The notes: a model not told the origin generated them from the sequence alone. Positions 33,052 through 42,442 are shown, counted from the first letter of the stretch. The stretch: 61,418 bases of DNA from Syntrophobacter sp. SbD2 (GCA_945889495.1 CAMDBU010000013.1:1-61418), one strand, 5' to 3'. Translations and numbers: made by a program.

Positions 33052-34194
33052 ATGAAACCACTAGCGCAGATCAGAGCCGATGTCATCGGTAGCCTGCTTC
33101 GGCCGGCGCCGGTCAAACAGGCCTACGCCGATCATGACGCGGGAACAATCACCGCTGCCGAACTCCGGCGCATTGAGGACGAAGCCATCGGCCACGCGGT
33201 GAGGCTGCAAGAAGCGATCGGCTTGGAAGTGGTCACCGACGGTGAGTTTCGCCGGCTCAACTTCCAGGACAGTTTCTCGGCTTCGGTCAGCGGCTTCGAC
33301 GCGCGAGTGGCGAATCTGTCCTTCGTCGAGAGTCTGTCGCGCGAGGGCAAGCCGTTACAGCGTTGGGACCCGTACCATGTCGCCGACGGCGCGCCGATCT
33401 TGCAGCGCCGGCCGGTGTCGCAGAAGCTGCGGCTGATCCGCAATCTGCCGTTGGAAGAATATTCGTTCGTTAGCAGCGTGGCGACGCGGCCGGCCAAGGT
33501 GTCGCTGGTCGGGCCTGACCGGATTTCCCAGCGCTTCGATTATCAGAACTCCAAGTCGGTTTACTGGAGCATGGAGGATTTCGTTGCCGATGTCGCACAT
33601 ATCGAGCGCGAGATGATTCGCGCCCTGGCCGACGCTGGCTGCCGTTATGTGCAAATCGACGCGCCGAGCTACACCGCATATGTCGACGCGCCGTCGCTGG
33701 ACGAGATGAAAGCGCGCGGCGAAGATCCGGTGAAAAATCTCACCCGCTCCATCGCCGCCGACAATGAAATCCTCCGGCTGTTCGACGAGGTCACCTTCGG
33801 CATTCATCTCTGCCGCGGCAACCAGCGCAGTATGTGGCACCGCGAGGGCAGCTACGACGCCATCGCCGAGTTGCTCTTCACCGGACTGCACCATGACCGG
33901 TTCTTGCTCGAATACGACAGCCCGCGCGCCGGCACCTTCGCGCCGCTGCGTTTTGTGCCCAAGGGCAAGGTGGTGGTGCTTGGCTTGGTCAGCACCAAGG
34001 TGCCGGAGATCGAAAGCGTCGATGAGCTCAAGCGGCGCATCGAAGCCGCGGCCAAGTACCTGCCGCTCGATCAACTGGCGATCAGCCCGCAATGCGGCTT
34101 CGCCTCCGACGTGGTCGGCAACCTGGTCAGCGAGGATGATCAGAAGCGGAAGCTTGAGGTAGTAGTTGAGACTGCCCGGCAGGTGTGGGGATAG
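33052..34194 (+). CDS. MetE-core (cobalamin-independent methionine synthase C-domain) protein
   Basis: 380 residues, half the length of MetE and equal to its catalytic C-terminal domain. Zinc ligands are visible: H252 and C254 in GIHLCRGNQRS, E287 in FLLEYDSPRAG and C348 in SPQCGF. It starts with the typical DVIGSLLRPAPVKQ and also has YVQIDAPSYTAY. Free-standing members (core-MetE, or methyl-transferring relatives) need not use methyltetrahydrofolate and may demethylate other methyl donors. A paralogue follows after a palindromic repeat. Confidence 0.88.
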   Translation: MKPLAQIRADVIGSLLRPAPVKQAYADHDAGTITAAELRRIEDEAIGHAVRLQEAIGLEVVTDGEFRRLNFQDSFSASVSGFDARVANLSFVESLSREGKPLQRWDPYHVADGAPILQRRPVSQKLRLIRNLPLEEYSFVSSVATRPAKVSLVGPDRISQRFDYQNSKSVYWSMEDFVADVAHIEREMIRALADAGCRYVQIDAPSYTAYVDAPSLDEMKARGEDPVKNLTRSIAADNEILRLFDEVTFGIHLCRGNQRSMWHREGSYDAIAELLFTGLHHDRFLLEYDSPRAGTFAPLRFVPKGKVVVLGLVSTKVPEIESVDELKRRIEAAAKYLPLDQLAISPQCGFASDVVGNLVSEDDQKRKLEVVVETARQVWG

Positions 34195-34198
34195 GATT

Positions 34199-34279
34199 TC
34201 ACCACGAAGGCACGAAGAGCACGAAGTTCGTAAGGAAAGTATCCGAACCCTTCGTGTCCTTCGTGCCTTCGTGGTGAAT
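34199..34279. repeat. Dispersed palindromic repeat, CACGAAG family (copy 4)
   Basis: Near-perfect arms: TTCACCACGAAGGCACGAAG with AGCACGAAG, and CTTCGTGTCCTTCGTGCCTT with CGTGGTGAA. The centre is GTTCGTAAGGAAAGTATCCGAA. It starts 5 bases after the stop of the first MetE-core gene. Confidence 0.9.
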
Positions 34280-34333
34280 AGTTCTTCACAGTAACCCTGG
34301 AAGATTCAAAAATAGATAGAGATGCTCACACCC

Positions 34334-35455
34334 ATGGCGAAACCATTTCGCGCGGACAATATCGGTAGCTTGTTACGGCCAGCTGAATTGTTGGAGGCGC
34401 GGGCGGCGTTGCGCGAGGGGCGCATGGAGGCGGCGCGGGTGCGCGAGATCGAGGACCGGGCGATTCTGAAGGCGCTGGAGATCCAAAAGGCCACCGGCAT
34501 CGATGTCGTCACCGACGGCGAGTATCGGCGGGATATTTTTACCGCCGATATTACGAAGGCAATTGACGGCCTGGTGCCGGGAAAGCCGGTGGTCAAGTTC
34601 GAGTGGCGCGGCAAGGGCAAAGAGCTGGCATCCGAATCAAAGGAAGGCAATCTCCAGTACATCGTCGGCGCCAAGCTCACAAGAAAAGGGCGCTTCACGC
34701 CTAACGAGGCGCCGTTTTTGCGGCAACACGCGCCGGGACCGTTCAAGGTCTGCACGCCGGCGGCGATGCAGCATGCGATCATGCGCTACCGGCCGGGCCT
34801 GTCGGATAAATTTTATCCGACCGTGCATGACATGCTCCAGGATGTCGCCGCGATCATGCGCCAGGAAGTCCAAGCGCTCATCGACGAGGGGGCGTCCTAC
34901 GTGCAGCTGGACGCGCCGTCCTACTCCAACTTCTTCGACCAGAGCCGGCGCGCGGTGTTGCAGCAGAACGGCATTAACTTAGATGAAGCGCTGGACGCCG
35001 CCATCGCGGCCGACAATGCCATGATCGACGGCATTAAGCGCCATAGCGATGTCGCCATCGGCATTCATTTCTGCCGCGGCAACAAGCGCAGCGCCTGGGG
35101 CGCCGAGGGCAGCTACGAACCGATCGCCGAGAAGGCTTTTGGCTTGCTCAAGATGGACCGCTATTTGCTCGAGTTCGACAGCGAGCGCGCCGGCGGCTTC
35201 GAGCCGCTGCGCTTCGTGCCTAAAGGGAAGACCGTGGTGCTTGGGCTGATTACGACCAAAGAACCGGCGCTGGAGTCCGAAGACGAACTTCTGCGCCGCA
35301 TCGAGCAGGCGCAGAAATACGTCGCGCTGGAGAATCTCGCGCTTAGCACTCAGTGCGGTTTCGCCTCGGCGGCTTCAGGGAATTTGATCACTTGGGACGA
35401 TATGCGGCGCAAGCTGGAGCTGGTGGCGAAGCTGGCGCGGCGGGTGTGGGGGTAA
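34334..35455 (+). CDS. MetE-core protein, second copy
   Basis: 373 residues from ATG 34334 (MAKPFRADNIGSLLRPAEL), matching the domain start; ATG 34322 is an alternative. Zinc ligands are H245 and C247 in GIHFCRGNKRSAW, E280 in YLLEFDSERAG and C341 in LSTQCGF. The paralogue at 33052 shares the same plan, but with many differences, so this is not a recent duplication. Two such cores in a row beside binding proteins suggest methyl transfer from an imported methylated compound rather than housekeeping methionine synthesis. Confidence 0.88.
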   Translation: MAKPFRADNIGSLLRPAELLEARAALREGRMEAARVREIEDRAILKALEIQKATGIDVVTDGEYRRDIFTADITKAIDGLVPGKPVVKFEWRGKGKELASESKEGNLQYIVGAKLTRKGRFTPNEAPFLRQHAPGPFKVCTPAAMQHAIMRYRPGLSDKFYPTVHDMLQDVAAIMRQEVQALIDEGASYVQLDAPSYSNFFDQSRRAVLQQNGINLDEALDAAIAADNAMIDGIKRHSDVAIGIHFCRGNKRSAWGAEGSYEPIAEKAFGLLKMDRYLLEFDSERAGGFEPLRFVPKGKTVVLGLITTKEPALESEDELLRRIEQAQKYVALENLALSTQCGFASAASGNLITWDDMRRKLELVAKLARRVWG

Positions 35456-35588
35456 ATTGCTGAAGGTTCAAGTCGCTCAGAACGTTCAATTCGTTTTCGG
35501 ACTTTTGACGCCAAGCGCTGGACAAGTTGTTGGGTTCCGGTTTAAAAATGCTGCAAGGCCGTAAGTAAATTAATTTGGAGGAAGTTAA

Positions 35589-37811
35589 ATGACGCAGGTT
35601 GTGGGCAAGTCGACGCCGAGAGTCGAAGGCGTGGCGAAAGTGACTGGGCAGGCGCAGTACAGCGCCGATTTAAAATTGCCGGATACCCTATGGGGTCGTA
35701 TCCTCAGGAGTCCGGTGCCCTACGCGAAAATCAAACGCATCGACACCAGCAAGGCCGAACGGGCGCCGGGCGTCAAAGCGGTGCTGGTGGGTTCCGAAGT
35801 GACGGGATTGCGCATCGGCCGGTGTATCTACGACACGCCGGTGCTGGCTGACGGTTTGGTTCGGTTCATTGGCGAGAAAGTCGCCGCGGTGGCCGCCACC
35901 AGCAAGCTGGAGGCGGAGGCGGCGCTGGAATTGATCGAAGTTGAGTACGACGAGATGACGCCGGTGCTCGATCCCGAAGCGGCGCTCAAAGACGACGCCA
36001 CGGTGCTCCATCCCGATTTACTTTCGTACAAAGGCTTGCCGGTGCCGGTGGAGAAGGCCGGCAACATGTTCGCCTATCTCAAGTGGGGCAAGGGCGATGT
36101 CGAAGCCGGCTTCAAGCAGGCCGACGTGATCGTCGAAAATACCTTCACCACCCAGGTGACCCATCAGTCTTACCTGGAACCGCACTCCTGCGTCGCGGAC
36201 GCCCATGCCGATGGCAGCGCGGATTTTTGGACCTGCAGCAAGACGCCGTTCGCGGTGCGCGGCCAGGTGTCGAACTGCATCGGCATCGCCAAGGAAAAAT
36301 TGATTTTCCACCCGATGCATATCGGCGGCGACTTTGGCGGCAAGGGCGGCTTCATGGATGTGGCGTTGGCTTACTTCCTGTCGAAGAAGGCCGGCAAGCC
36401 GGTGAAGATGGTGATGGATTATACCGAGGAGTTAACCGCCGGCAATCCGCGCCACGCGTCGATCATCAAAGTTCGCACCGGCGTCAAGAAGGACGGCACC
36501 ATCACCGCGCATCATCTCGACTTTCTCTTCGACAGCGGCGCCTATGCGTCGATGAAGCCGGCCGGTTACTTGATCGGCGCATCGACCTGCGCCGGGCCCT
36601 ACAAGATCGCCAACTGTTTGATCGAAGAGCGGATGGTTTATACCAACAAAATTCCCTGCGGCCATATGCGCGCGCCGGGCGATCCACAAGGCTTCTTCGC
36701 CAACGAGAGCCAGTTGGACATGGTCGCGCGCAAGCTTGGCATGGACCCGGCCGCGTTCAAGCGCAAGAACATGCTCCATGACGGCGACGAGACCCCCATC
36801 GGTGGCCATATCTCGCATATCCGCGGCGATGAAGCGCTGGATAAGGCGATTCAAATGGCCGGCTACGGCAAGCCCAAGCCAAAAAATGTCGGCCGCGGTT
36901 TGGCATTTTCCGAATGGAGCCCGAGCGGCGGGGAGGGCAACGTCTTCGTCACCATCGAAGAAGACGGCAAGGTGAAAATCATCTCGCCGGTGGTCGACCA
37001 GGGCGCCGGCGTGTTGACGGTGATCGTCGAAGTGGTCGGCGAGGAGCTGCAAGTGCCGGCCGACGAGATCGAGTTGAAACAGGTCGACAGCACCATCGTG
37101 CCGAGCGACGGCGGCGTCGGCGGCAGCCGGGCGACCCGGGTCTACGGCAACGCGTCATTCGAAGCGGGGGTGAAAGCGCGCGAAGAACTGTTCCTGTTCG
37201 CCGGTCAAGCGTTGGAAGTGGACCCTAAAGAATTGATGACCGATCGCGGCCTGATCTGGCACAAGCCGTCCAAGCGCAAGATGAGTTTCGCCCAAGTGAT
37301 CAAGTTCAAGGGCGCGCCGATCTACGTGCGCGGCTATTACAAGAGCGCGGAGAAGTCGCACGACACTTCGGTGTCGGCGCAGATCGCCGAAGTCCATGTC
37401 GATCCGGAGACCGGCCAGGTGACGTTGCGCAACATGACCTCGGCGCATACCACCGGCAAGGTGATCAATCCCTTGATGCATCAGGGCCAGGTGGAGGGCG
37501 GCGTGGTCTTCGGCCTCGGCTACGCCCTCACCGAAGAAGTGCAGTTCGACGACGGCGGTAAGATCACGACGTCCAACTTCGGCGAATTCAAGATTCCCAA
37601 CATCACCGACATTCCGCCGCTGAAAACTCACGTGTCGGAAAGCGTGCCGGTCGGGCCGGGACCGTATAACAGTCTAGCCATCGGCGAAGTGGCCAACACG
37701 CCGACCGCGGCGGCGGTGGCCAACGCGGTGGAGGATGCCTGCGGCGTGCGGATTACCGATCTGCCGGTGACTTCTGAGAAGGTGTACGCGGCGCTGAGGG
37801 CGCGGGCATGA
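35589..37811 (+). CDS. Xanthine-dehydrogenase-family molybdopterin-binding subunit (orphan)
   Basis: 740 residues, the large subunit of a molybdenum hydroxylase. TTTGGAGGAAG lies before the ATG. Features are VEGVAKVTGQAQYSADLKLP at the start, the GGDFGGKGGFMDVA loop (from G246), DGGVGGSRATRVYG, and the catalytic Glu in LAIGEVANTP (E700). Such enzymes hydroxylate N-heterocycles, aldehydes or aromatic acids but need FeS and FAD subunits, which are not encoded nearby. An Asp-box protein gene follows after a repeat. Confidence 0.9.
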   Translation: MTQVVGKSTPRVEGVAKVTGQAQYSADLKLPDTLWGRILRSPVPYAKIKRIDTSKAERAPGVKAVLVGSEVTGLRIGRCIYDTPVLADGLVRFIGEKVAAVAATSKLEAEAALELIEVEYDEMTPVLDPEAALKDDATVLHPDLLSYKGLPVPVEKAGNMFAYLKWGKGDVEAGFKQADVIVENTFTTQVTHQSYLEPHSCVADAHADGSADFWTCSKTPFAVRGQVSNCIGIAKEKLIFHPMHIGGDFGGKGGFMDVALAYFLSKKAGKPVKMVMDYTEELTAGNPRHASIIKVRTGVKKDGTITAHHLDFLFDSGAYASMKPAGYLIGASTCAGPYKIANCLIEERMVYTNKIPCGHMRAPGDPQGFFANESQLDMVARKLGMDPAAFKRKNMLHDGDETPIGGHISHIRGDEALDKAIQMAGYGKPKPKNVGRGLAFSEWSPSGGEGNVFVTIEEDGKVKIISPVVDQGAGVLTVIVEVVGEELQVPADEIELKQVDSTIVPSDGGVGGSRATRVYGNASFEAGVKAREELFLFAGQALEVDPKELMTDRGLIWHKPSKRKMSFAQVIKFKGAPIYVRGYYKSAEKSHDTSVSAQIAEVHVDPETGQVTLRNMTSAHTTGKVINPLMHQGQVEGGVVFGLGYALTEEVQFDDGGKITTSNFGEFKIPNITDIPPLKTHVSESVPVGPGPYNSLAIGEVANTPTAAAVANAVEDACGVRITDLPVTSEKVYAALRARA

Positions 37812-37818
37812 TTTAACT

Positions 37819-37882
37819 GTTTCGGGTTCCGGGTTCCGGGTTCAGGGTTAACCCGAAAGTCGAAACCCGTAACTCGAAACTC
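37819..37882. repeat. Palindromic repeat, GTTTCGGGTTCCGGGTT family (copy 1)
   Basis: GTTTCGGGTTCCGGGTTCCG and GGTTCAGGGTTAACCC, then the complementary arm CGAAACCCGTAACTCGAAAC. It starts 7 bases after the stop of the molybdenum subunit gene and ends before the next ribosome site. It is related to 51640-51686. Confidence 0.75.
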
Positions 37883-37899
37883 TGCAAATGGAGGCACCC

Positions 37900-38970
37900 A
37901 TGGCTGAATCATTGCGTTACTACATCGCTCACAACGGTGGGCTCAAAGTTATGGAGCACCGCGCCGGTTCGATGCAGCCCGTCGCCGAGCATTTTCCCGG
38001 CGTGACGCTGGAGCATATCATCGGTGGCATCAAGAAGCCGGAGGTGGTTTTCGCCGCCGTGGCCTTCGACGGTGGTTATCGTTCGGAAGACGCCGGCAAG
38101 AGCTGGACGAAAATCATTGACGGCGACGCGCGCACCTTCACCATCGATCCCCATGACGAGCGGGTGGTCTACCTGGGCATTGGGCCGATCCGGTTGTTTC
38201 GCAGCGAAGACGGCGGCAAGAAGTTCGAGCCGCTCGACAGCATGCTCGACTTTGGCCCCGAGGTGACGAAAAAATGGGGCGTGCCGGCGCAGTTGACCGG
38301 CGTCGAGTTTCCTCATGTGCGCCATATTTTTATCCATCCCGACGATCAGAATTTAATTTACGTCCTGCTCGAGCATGGCGGCGTGTTGCTGAGCCGCGAC
38401 CGCGGCAAAACTTGGTACGACCGCAGCGTCGGCATCGATTATGTCGACATGCATTACATCGAAAATCTGCCCGGCAGCAAAGAGCGCTATTTCGTCTCGT
38501 CGGCGCGCGGCTTTTTCCGCACCGACAATGGCGGTGAGCATTGGCGCCGTGCGGAGACCGGCATGCCCTGGGCCTACACCGAAATGCAGAGTTACTCCCA
38601 TGAATGGCACTTCATGCCCGGCGGGCGCATGGTGCTATGCGGCGGTAAAGGTTCGCCCGGCGTGTGGCGGCGCGACAAGCACTCGCCGTTGGGCCACATT
38701 CTTCTCAGCGACGACTATGGCGAGAACTGGCGCATCTCGACTAAAGGGTTGGCAAAGGAGAATGAATGGATGCCTTGGGTGCTGCTGCAGCATCCCACCG
38801 ACAAGAACGCGCTGTTCGCCGGCATGGGCGACGGCGCCCGCGGCTACGGCTTCGACGCGCGCATCAGCGGCAAGGGGGCGTTTTATGCGAGCCGCGACCG
38901 CGGCGACTCCTGGGAGCCGGTGTTGAAGGATACGCCGTCGGTGTTGACGGCGTGGGTGGCGGCGAATTAG
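37900..38970 (+). CDS. Asp-box (BNR) beta-propeller protein
   Basis: 356 residues from ATG 37900; GGAGG 7 bases upstream decides this over ATG 37888. About six Asp-box motifs (SxDxGxxW) are seen: YRSEDAGKSWTKI, FRSEDGGKKF, LSRDRGKTWYDR, FRTDNGGEHWRR, LSDDYGENWRIS and ASRDRGDSWEPV. This is the sialidase-like/Ycf48-like propeller fold. There is no signal peptide, so it is cytoplasmic. Linked to the molybdenum subunit by position, it might be an assembly or lactonase-like partner; this is a guess. Confidence 0.8.
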   Translation: MAESLRYYIAHNGGLKVMEHRAGSMQPVAEHFPGVTLEHIIGGIKKPEVVFAAVAFDGGYRSEDAGKSWTKIIDGDARTFTIDPHDERVVYLGIGPIRLFRSEDGGKKFEPLDSMLDFGPEVTKKWGVPAQLTGVEFPHVRHIFIHPDDQNLIYVLLEHGGVLLSRDRGKTWYDRSVGIDYVDMHYIENLPGSKERYFVSSARGFFRTDNGGEHWRRAETGMPWAYTEMQSYSHEWHFMPGGRMVLCGGKGSPGVWRRDKHSPLGHILLSDDYGENWRISTKGLAKENEWMPWVLLQHPTDKNALFAGMGDGARGYGFDARISGKGAFYASRDRGDSWEPVLKDTPSVLTAWVAAN

Positions 38971-38977
38971 TGGAATT

Positions 38978-39046
38978 TAACCACAAAGAGCACAAAATAT
39001 AATTCTCGGATTCGGAAATTTGGCCGCAAAGAACGCAAAGGCCTCA
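38978..39046. repeat. Degenerate palindromic repeat, CACAAAG/CGCAAAG variant
   Basis: TTAACCACAAAGAGCACAAAA, centre TTCTCGGATTCGGAAATTT, then GGCCGCAAAGAACGCAAAGG. Similar in layout to the CACGAAG family. It begins 7 bases after the stop of the Asp-box gene. Confidence 0.6.
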
Positions 39047-39099
39047 AAAAATCGGAATCGCATTTGGGCGACCGGCGGGTCGCCCTTGCTTTTATCGCA

Positions 39100-40071
39100 A
39101 TGAAACTACGAATAATCGTATTAGCTCTGATTCTTCTGGCGACAGCATCTTCCGCTCGAGCCCAGCAGAAGGTCCGCTTCAATTGGGGCGCCATCAGCGG
39201 TGTCATGAGCGCTGTCTGGGTGGCCCAGGAAGAGGGGCTGTTTAAAAAGCATGGCCTCGATTTGGAGCTGATTCATATCGCGTCTACTTCGCGGGCGATT
39301 CAGTCGATGCTGTCGGGGGAGATTCACTACACCACGGCGGATGCGCTCAACAGCATTCAAGCGGTCGGCGCCGGCGCCGACGTGGTGATGTTTTGCGAGG
39401 GCATCAACCGCTTTGTCTTTTCGATCATGGCGCGGGGCGACGTGAAGCGACTTGCGGATTTAAGAGGCAAAAAGATCGGCATCACCCGCATCGGTTCGTC
39501 GACCCACACGGCGGTGCTGTTCGCGGTCAACAAAGCTGGATTAGCTCCCACTGACGTTTCCATGCTGCAGTTGGGCGAAGTGCCCAACATCCTGACCACG
39601 CTGCTCGCCGGCCAGATCGATGCCGGAGCGTTGTCGCCGCCGACCAATAGCCGGGCCAAGAAGGCTGGGCTGTTCGAACTGCTCAACCTCGGCACCGATG
39701 GCCCGGAGTATCCATCGACGGTCATCGCCAGCACGCGCGCCTACGTCAAAGCCAATCCCGACAACACCCGGCGCATGGTGCGCGCGCTCGGCGAGGGGCT
39801 GCATATCTTCAAGACCAGTAAGCAATTGGGCATCAAAGCGATTCAGAAGTATGCCCGTTTGACCGACGCCGAGATTCTCGACGACACCTACACGCAATTT
39901 CGCGACGCTTTCGATGCGATTCCGTATGTCAGCCGAACCGGGATCAACACGTTGCTCGCCAGCCTGGGCGAAAAAGATCCGAAGATTCGCGCGCTCAAGT
40001 ATGAAGATGTCGCCGACATGCGCTTTGTCGTGGAAGTTGAAAAAGAGGGGTTCTTCAAACGGCTGAAATAA
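39100..40071 (+). CDS. NitT/TauT-type solute-binding protein
   Basis: 323 residues from ATG 39100 (signal peptide MKLRIIVLALILLATASSAR). Mature features are GVMSAVWVAQEEGLFKKHGL, MLSGEIHYTTADALNSIQAV and LRGKKIGITRIGSSTHTAVL, ending ALKYEDVADMRFVVEVEKEG. No strong ribosome site is seen. A second binding-protein gene of the same superfamily but different sequence follows after about 35 bases. The transport partners are not encoded here. Confidence 0.88.
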   Translation: MKLRIIVLALILLATASSARAQQKVRFNWGAISGVMSAVWVAQEEGLFKKHGLDLELIHIASTSRAIQSMLSGEIHYTTADALNSIQAVGAGADVVMFCEGINRFVFSIMARGDVKRLADLRGKKIGITRIGSSTHTAVLFAVNKAGLAPTDVSMLQLGEVPNILTTLLAGQIDAGALSPPTNSRAKKAGLFELLNLGTDGPEYPSTVIASTRAYVKANPDNTRRMVRALGEGLHIFKTSKQLGIKAIQKYARLTDAEILDDTYTQFRDAFDAIPYVSRTGINTLLASLGEKDPKIRALKYEDVADMRFVVEVEKEGFFKRLK

Positions 40072-40127
40072 CCGGGCAAAACGTTTCGAAGCAGCGGAGG
40101 CAAAGCATGAGAGCAAGATTGTCGTAG

Positions 40128-41066
40128 ATGGTGTCGATCACCCTGTTGGTCATGATATCCGCGATGGAAGAAAGTGGGGCGCAGATGAAGAAGATCCGCT
40201 TAAGTGTTTTTCGCATCGACGCCGCCACGGTTGTCGCGCGGTCCCAGGGCTTGTTCGCCGCCGAAGGGCTGGAGGTCGAGGCGACGGTGACGCCGAACTC
40301 GACGGATCAGATGCGCGGCATCAGTCAGGGCGAGTACGACATGGTCTCGACCGCCTTCGACAACGTGCTCGCCTGGTCGGGGCGTGAGGGGACGGAGATC
40401 GTCACCATCGCGCAGATCTCAGACAAGACCGTGCTGCCGATTTATGTCCGGCCGGAAATCAAAGCTTGGAGTGATCTCAAGGGCAAGAAACTCGCCGCCG
40501 ACGCCGTCGACACCGCCTTCGCCCTGGTACTGCGCCGGGTCTTGCTCGCCAACGGTTTGGATATGACCAAGGGCGATTATGAACTGGTCGCCTTGGGCGC
40601 CACTGGCGCGCGCTTGGATTCGATGATTAAAGGCGAGACCTTCGCCGGCGTACTGAACTCGCCCTTCGACTTGAAGGCCTTGGATGCCGGCATGAAGTTC
40701 ATGGGGGACTCGAAAGAAGTCTTACCCGACTACCCCAACACAATCTTCGCCGTGGCGCGCGACTGGGGGCAGAAAAATCGCGACAGCGTGCTCGGCTTCC
40801 TACGCGCCTGGTTGAAGGCCGGCGCCTGGGTCAAAGTCCTGGCCAACCGCGACGCCGCGATCAAATTGGTCGGCGCCGAATTGAAGCTCAATCCCAAACA
40901 AGCCACCGATAGCGTCGACGAGCTGTCGACTACCGGCAATTTGAACTTGCCGGGTTTGCAGGTCGTGCTCGATCTGAGAAATCAATTTGGTTTCAAACTA
41001 CCGAAAGGCGACAAGCTGCCGGCCTATTACGATGGGCAGTTTATCGATGCGGCCAAGGGAAAATAG
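40128..41066 (+). CDS. NitT/TauT-type solute-binding protein with an amber codon in its signal peptide
   Basis: 312 residues when read from ATG 40128. The best ribosome site (GCGGAGG at 40093-40101) serves an upstream ATG at 40107 in the same frame. It reads MRARLS, then TAG at 40125-40127, then ATGGTGTCGATCACC. The full signal peptide would be MRARLS-stop-MVSITLLVMISAMEESGAQ. The gene is thus either interrupted or translated by restart at TAGATG. The body (MKKIRLSVFRIDAATVVARS, RGISQGEYDMVSTAFDNVLA) is intact, so loss, if any, is recent. Confidence 0.8.
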   Translation: MVSITLLVMISAMEESGAQMKKIRLSVFRIDAATVVARSQGLFAAEGLEVEATVTPNSTDQMRGISQGEYDMVSTAFDNVLAWSGREGTEIVTIAQISDKTVLPIYVRPEIKAWSDLKGKKLAADAVDTAFALVLRRVLLANGLDMTKGDYELVALGATGARLDSMIKGETFAGVLNSPFDLKALDAGMKFMGDSKEVLPDYPNTIFAVARDWGQKNRDSVLGFLRAWLKAGAWVKVLANRDAAIKLVGAELKLNPKQATDSVDELSTTGNLNLPGLQVVLDLRNQFGFKLPKGDKLPAYYDGQFIDAAKGK

Positions 41067-41146
41067 TTGTCAGTGGTCAGTTATCAGTTGACAGTTAAGT
41101 CCGAATCCAAACTGGCAACTGACTTCTGGCAACTGCCAACTACTCA
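41064..41146. repeat. Repeat of the CAGTTATCAGTTGACAGTT family (copy 2), filling a convergent gap
   Basis: TAGTTGTCAGTGGTCAGTTA, CAGTTGACAGTTAAGTCC, then the other arm AACTGGCAACTGAC and GGCAACTGCCAACTACT. The left edge contains the TAG stop of the plus-strand binding protein; the right edge touches the TGA stop (41146-41144) of the minus-strand amidohydrolase. Confidence 0.8.
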
Positions 41147-42265
41147 GTAGCCAAACCCATACAGCCGCGCGCAGTTATCCCACAAAACTTTTCTTTTCAT
41201 CGGTTCGCTGAAGGGCTGCTTTAAGAAGCTGTCGACCGCGTGGGGGTATTTGACGTCCAAGTGCGGGTAGTCGGTGGAGAAGACAATATTATTTTCGAGG
41301 CCGAACTCGGGGATGAATTTCGCCACATGTTCGTCGCACTCCACCGCGCCCCAACATTGGCGCTGGAAGTATTCCAGCGGCTTCAACTTCATCTGCGGAT
41401 GCTCGGCGATGCCGGTGAGCTCGCCGTATTCCTCCATGCGCCAGAGCAGCCAGGGCAGCCAGGAGCAGTTACCTTCGAGGAAGGCGACCTTGAGTTTAGG
41501 GAAGCGCTCCATGACCCCGCCGTAGATCATGTCGCTACAGGCGAACATGTTGGCCATGGGAAACGATAGGGTGTTGAACATGGTGAAGCTCGGGATCAGT
41601 TCCGAGATCGCCGGCTGCGGCAGATAGACCCGGCCGGCTTCGTGAAAGCCGATCGGGATATTGAGCTTCTGGCATTCCTCCCAGAGCGGATCGTAGTAGG
41701 GATCGCTCCACATTTTGCCATTGACATGGTTGGGCCGCATGAGCACGCTCTTGAAGCCCAGCTCTTTGACGCAGCGCCGGGTTTCTTCGACCGCGGCGGA
41801 AATATTGTGCGGCGCGACGATGCCGGCGCCGAACATGCGCTCGGGGGCGACCTTGCAGAAGTCGAACATCCAGTCGTTATAGGCTTTGGCGATGGCGGCG
41901 GCGAGATCGGGATCGAGGCCGTCGACGGCGAGGACGAACAGGCCGCGGCTCGGATAGAGAATCGCCACGTCCAAACCCTCTTTGTCCATGGCGCGGACTT
42001 GCGCGACGTTGTCGAAGTCGCGCGCTTCTTCTTCCTGATAGCGGGTGTTCAAGATTTTCTCGCGCAGCGGGCGGAGCTCAGGATTGGGCCGCGGTGTCGG
42101 CTTTGGCATCACCTTGCCGTCGACTTCGACACCCAGGTCGCGTTTGTGCCGGTTCAAACCGATGGGCGCGCGGTCGAGATATTTCTTGTCGATATACTTC
42201 TGCCACAGATCGCAGGGCTCCATGACGTGCATATCCGAATCCATCGCTTTGTAACCGTTCTTCAT
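41144..42265 (-). CDS. Amidohydrolase-2 family metal-dependent hydrolase
   Basis: 373 residues from ATG 42265 (TGAGGAG 9 bases upstream; the longer frame to 42310 lacks this). Metal motifs are intact: AMDSDMHVMEPCDLWQ, IPIGFHEAGRV and VFSTDYPHLDVKYPH. It also has QVRAMDKEGLDVAILYPSRG and AKAYNDWMFDFCKVAPERMF. It is converging on a pair of orphan binding proteins. Its close resemblance in plan to the gene at 55162 suggests these two form a subgroup (MEPCDLWQ / LEPTDLYQ). Confidence 0.9.
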   Translation of the reverse strand: MKNGYKAMDSDMHVMEPCDLWQKYIDKKYLDRAPIGLNRHKRDLGVEVDGKVMPKPTPRPNPELRPLREKILNTRYQEEEARDFDNVAQVRAMDKEGLDVAILYPSRGLFVLAVDGLDPDLAAAIAKAYNDWMFDFCKVAPERMFGAGIVAPHNISAAVEETRRCVKELGFKSVLMRPNHVNGKMWSDPYYDPLWEECQKLNIPIGFHEAGRVYLPQPAISELIPSFTMFNTLSFPMANMFACSDMIYGGVMERFPKLKVAFLEGNCSWLPWLLWRMEEYGELTGIAEHPQMKLKPLEYFQRQCWGAVECDEHVAKFIPEFGLENNIVFSTDYPHLDVKYPHAVDSFLKQPFSEPMKRKVLWDNCARLYGFGY

Positions 42266-42368
42266 GTTTCGCTCCTCAGGAAATATTCGCGGTAGTCCAT
42301 CGAATAACAAAGGGTTGGGCGGGTGTCAATTTGATCGGCGGTCGGAAATGTTCGGAAAAGATATTCTC

Positions 42369-42393
42369 CCGCAAAGACGCAAAGGCGCAAAGT
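42369..42393. repeat. CGCAAAG tandem repeat half-site
   Basis: CCGCAAAGACGCAAAGGCGC then AAAGTTCGGAAAATC. It is a one-armed version of the CACGAAG-type element with the same TTCGGAAAAT centre. Confidence 0.6.
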
Positions 42394-42442
42394 TCGGAAA
42401 ATCTGAAAAAAGATCGGAGACCCCACGCCTTCCCGTTCGTGC

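Noticed and set aside
36083-36781. 232-codon plus-strand frame inside the molybdenum subunit gene
   Set aside because: Shadow frame of a long high-GC gene; no independent features.
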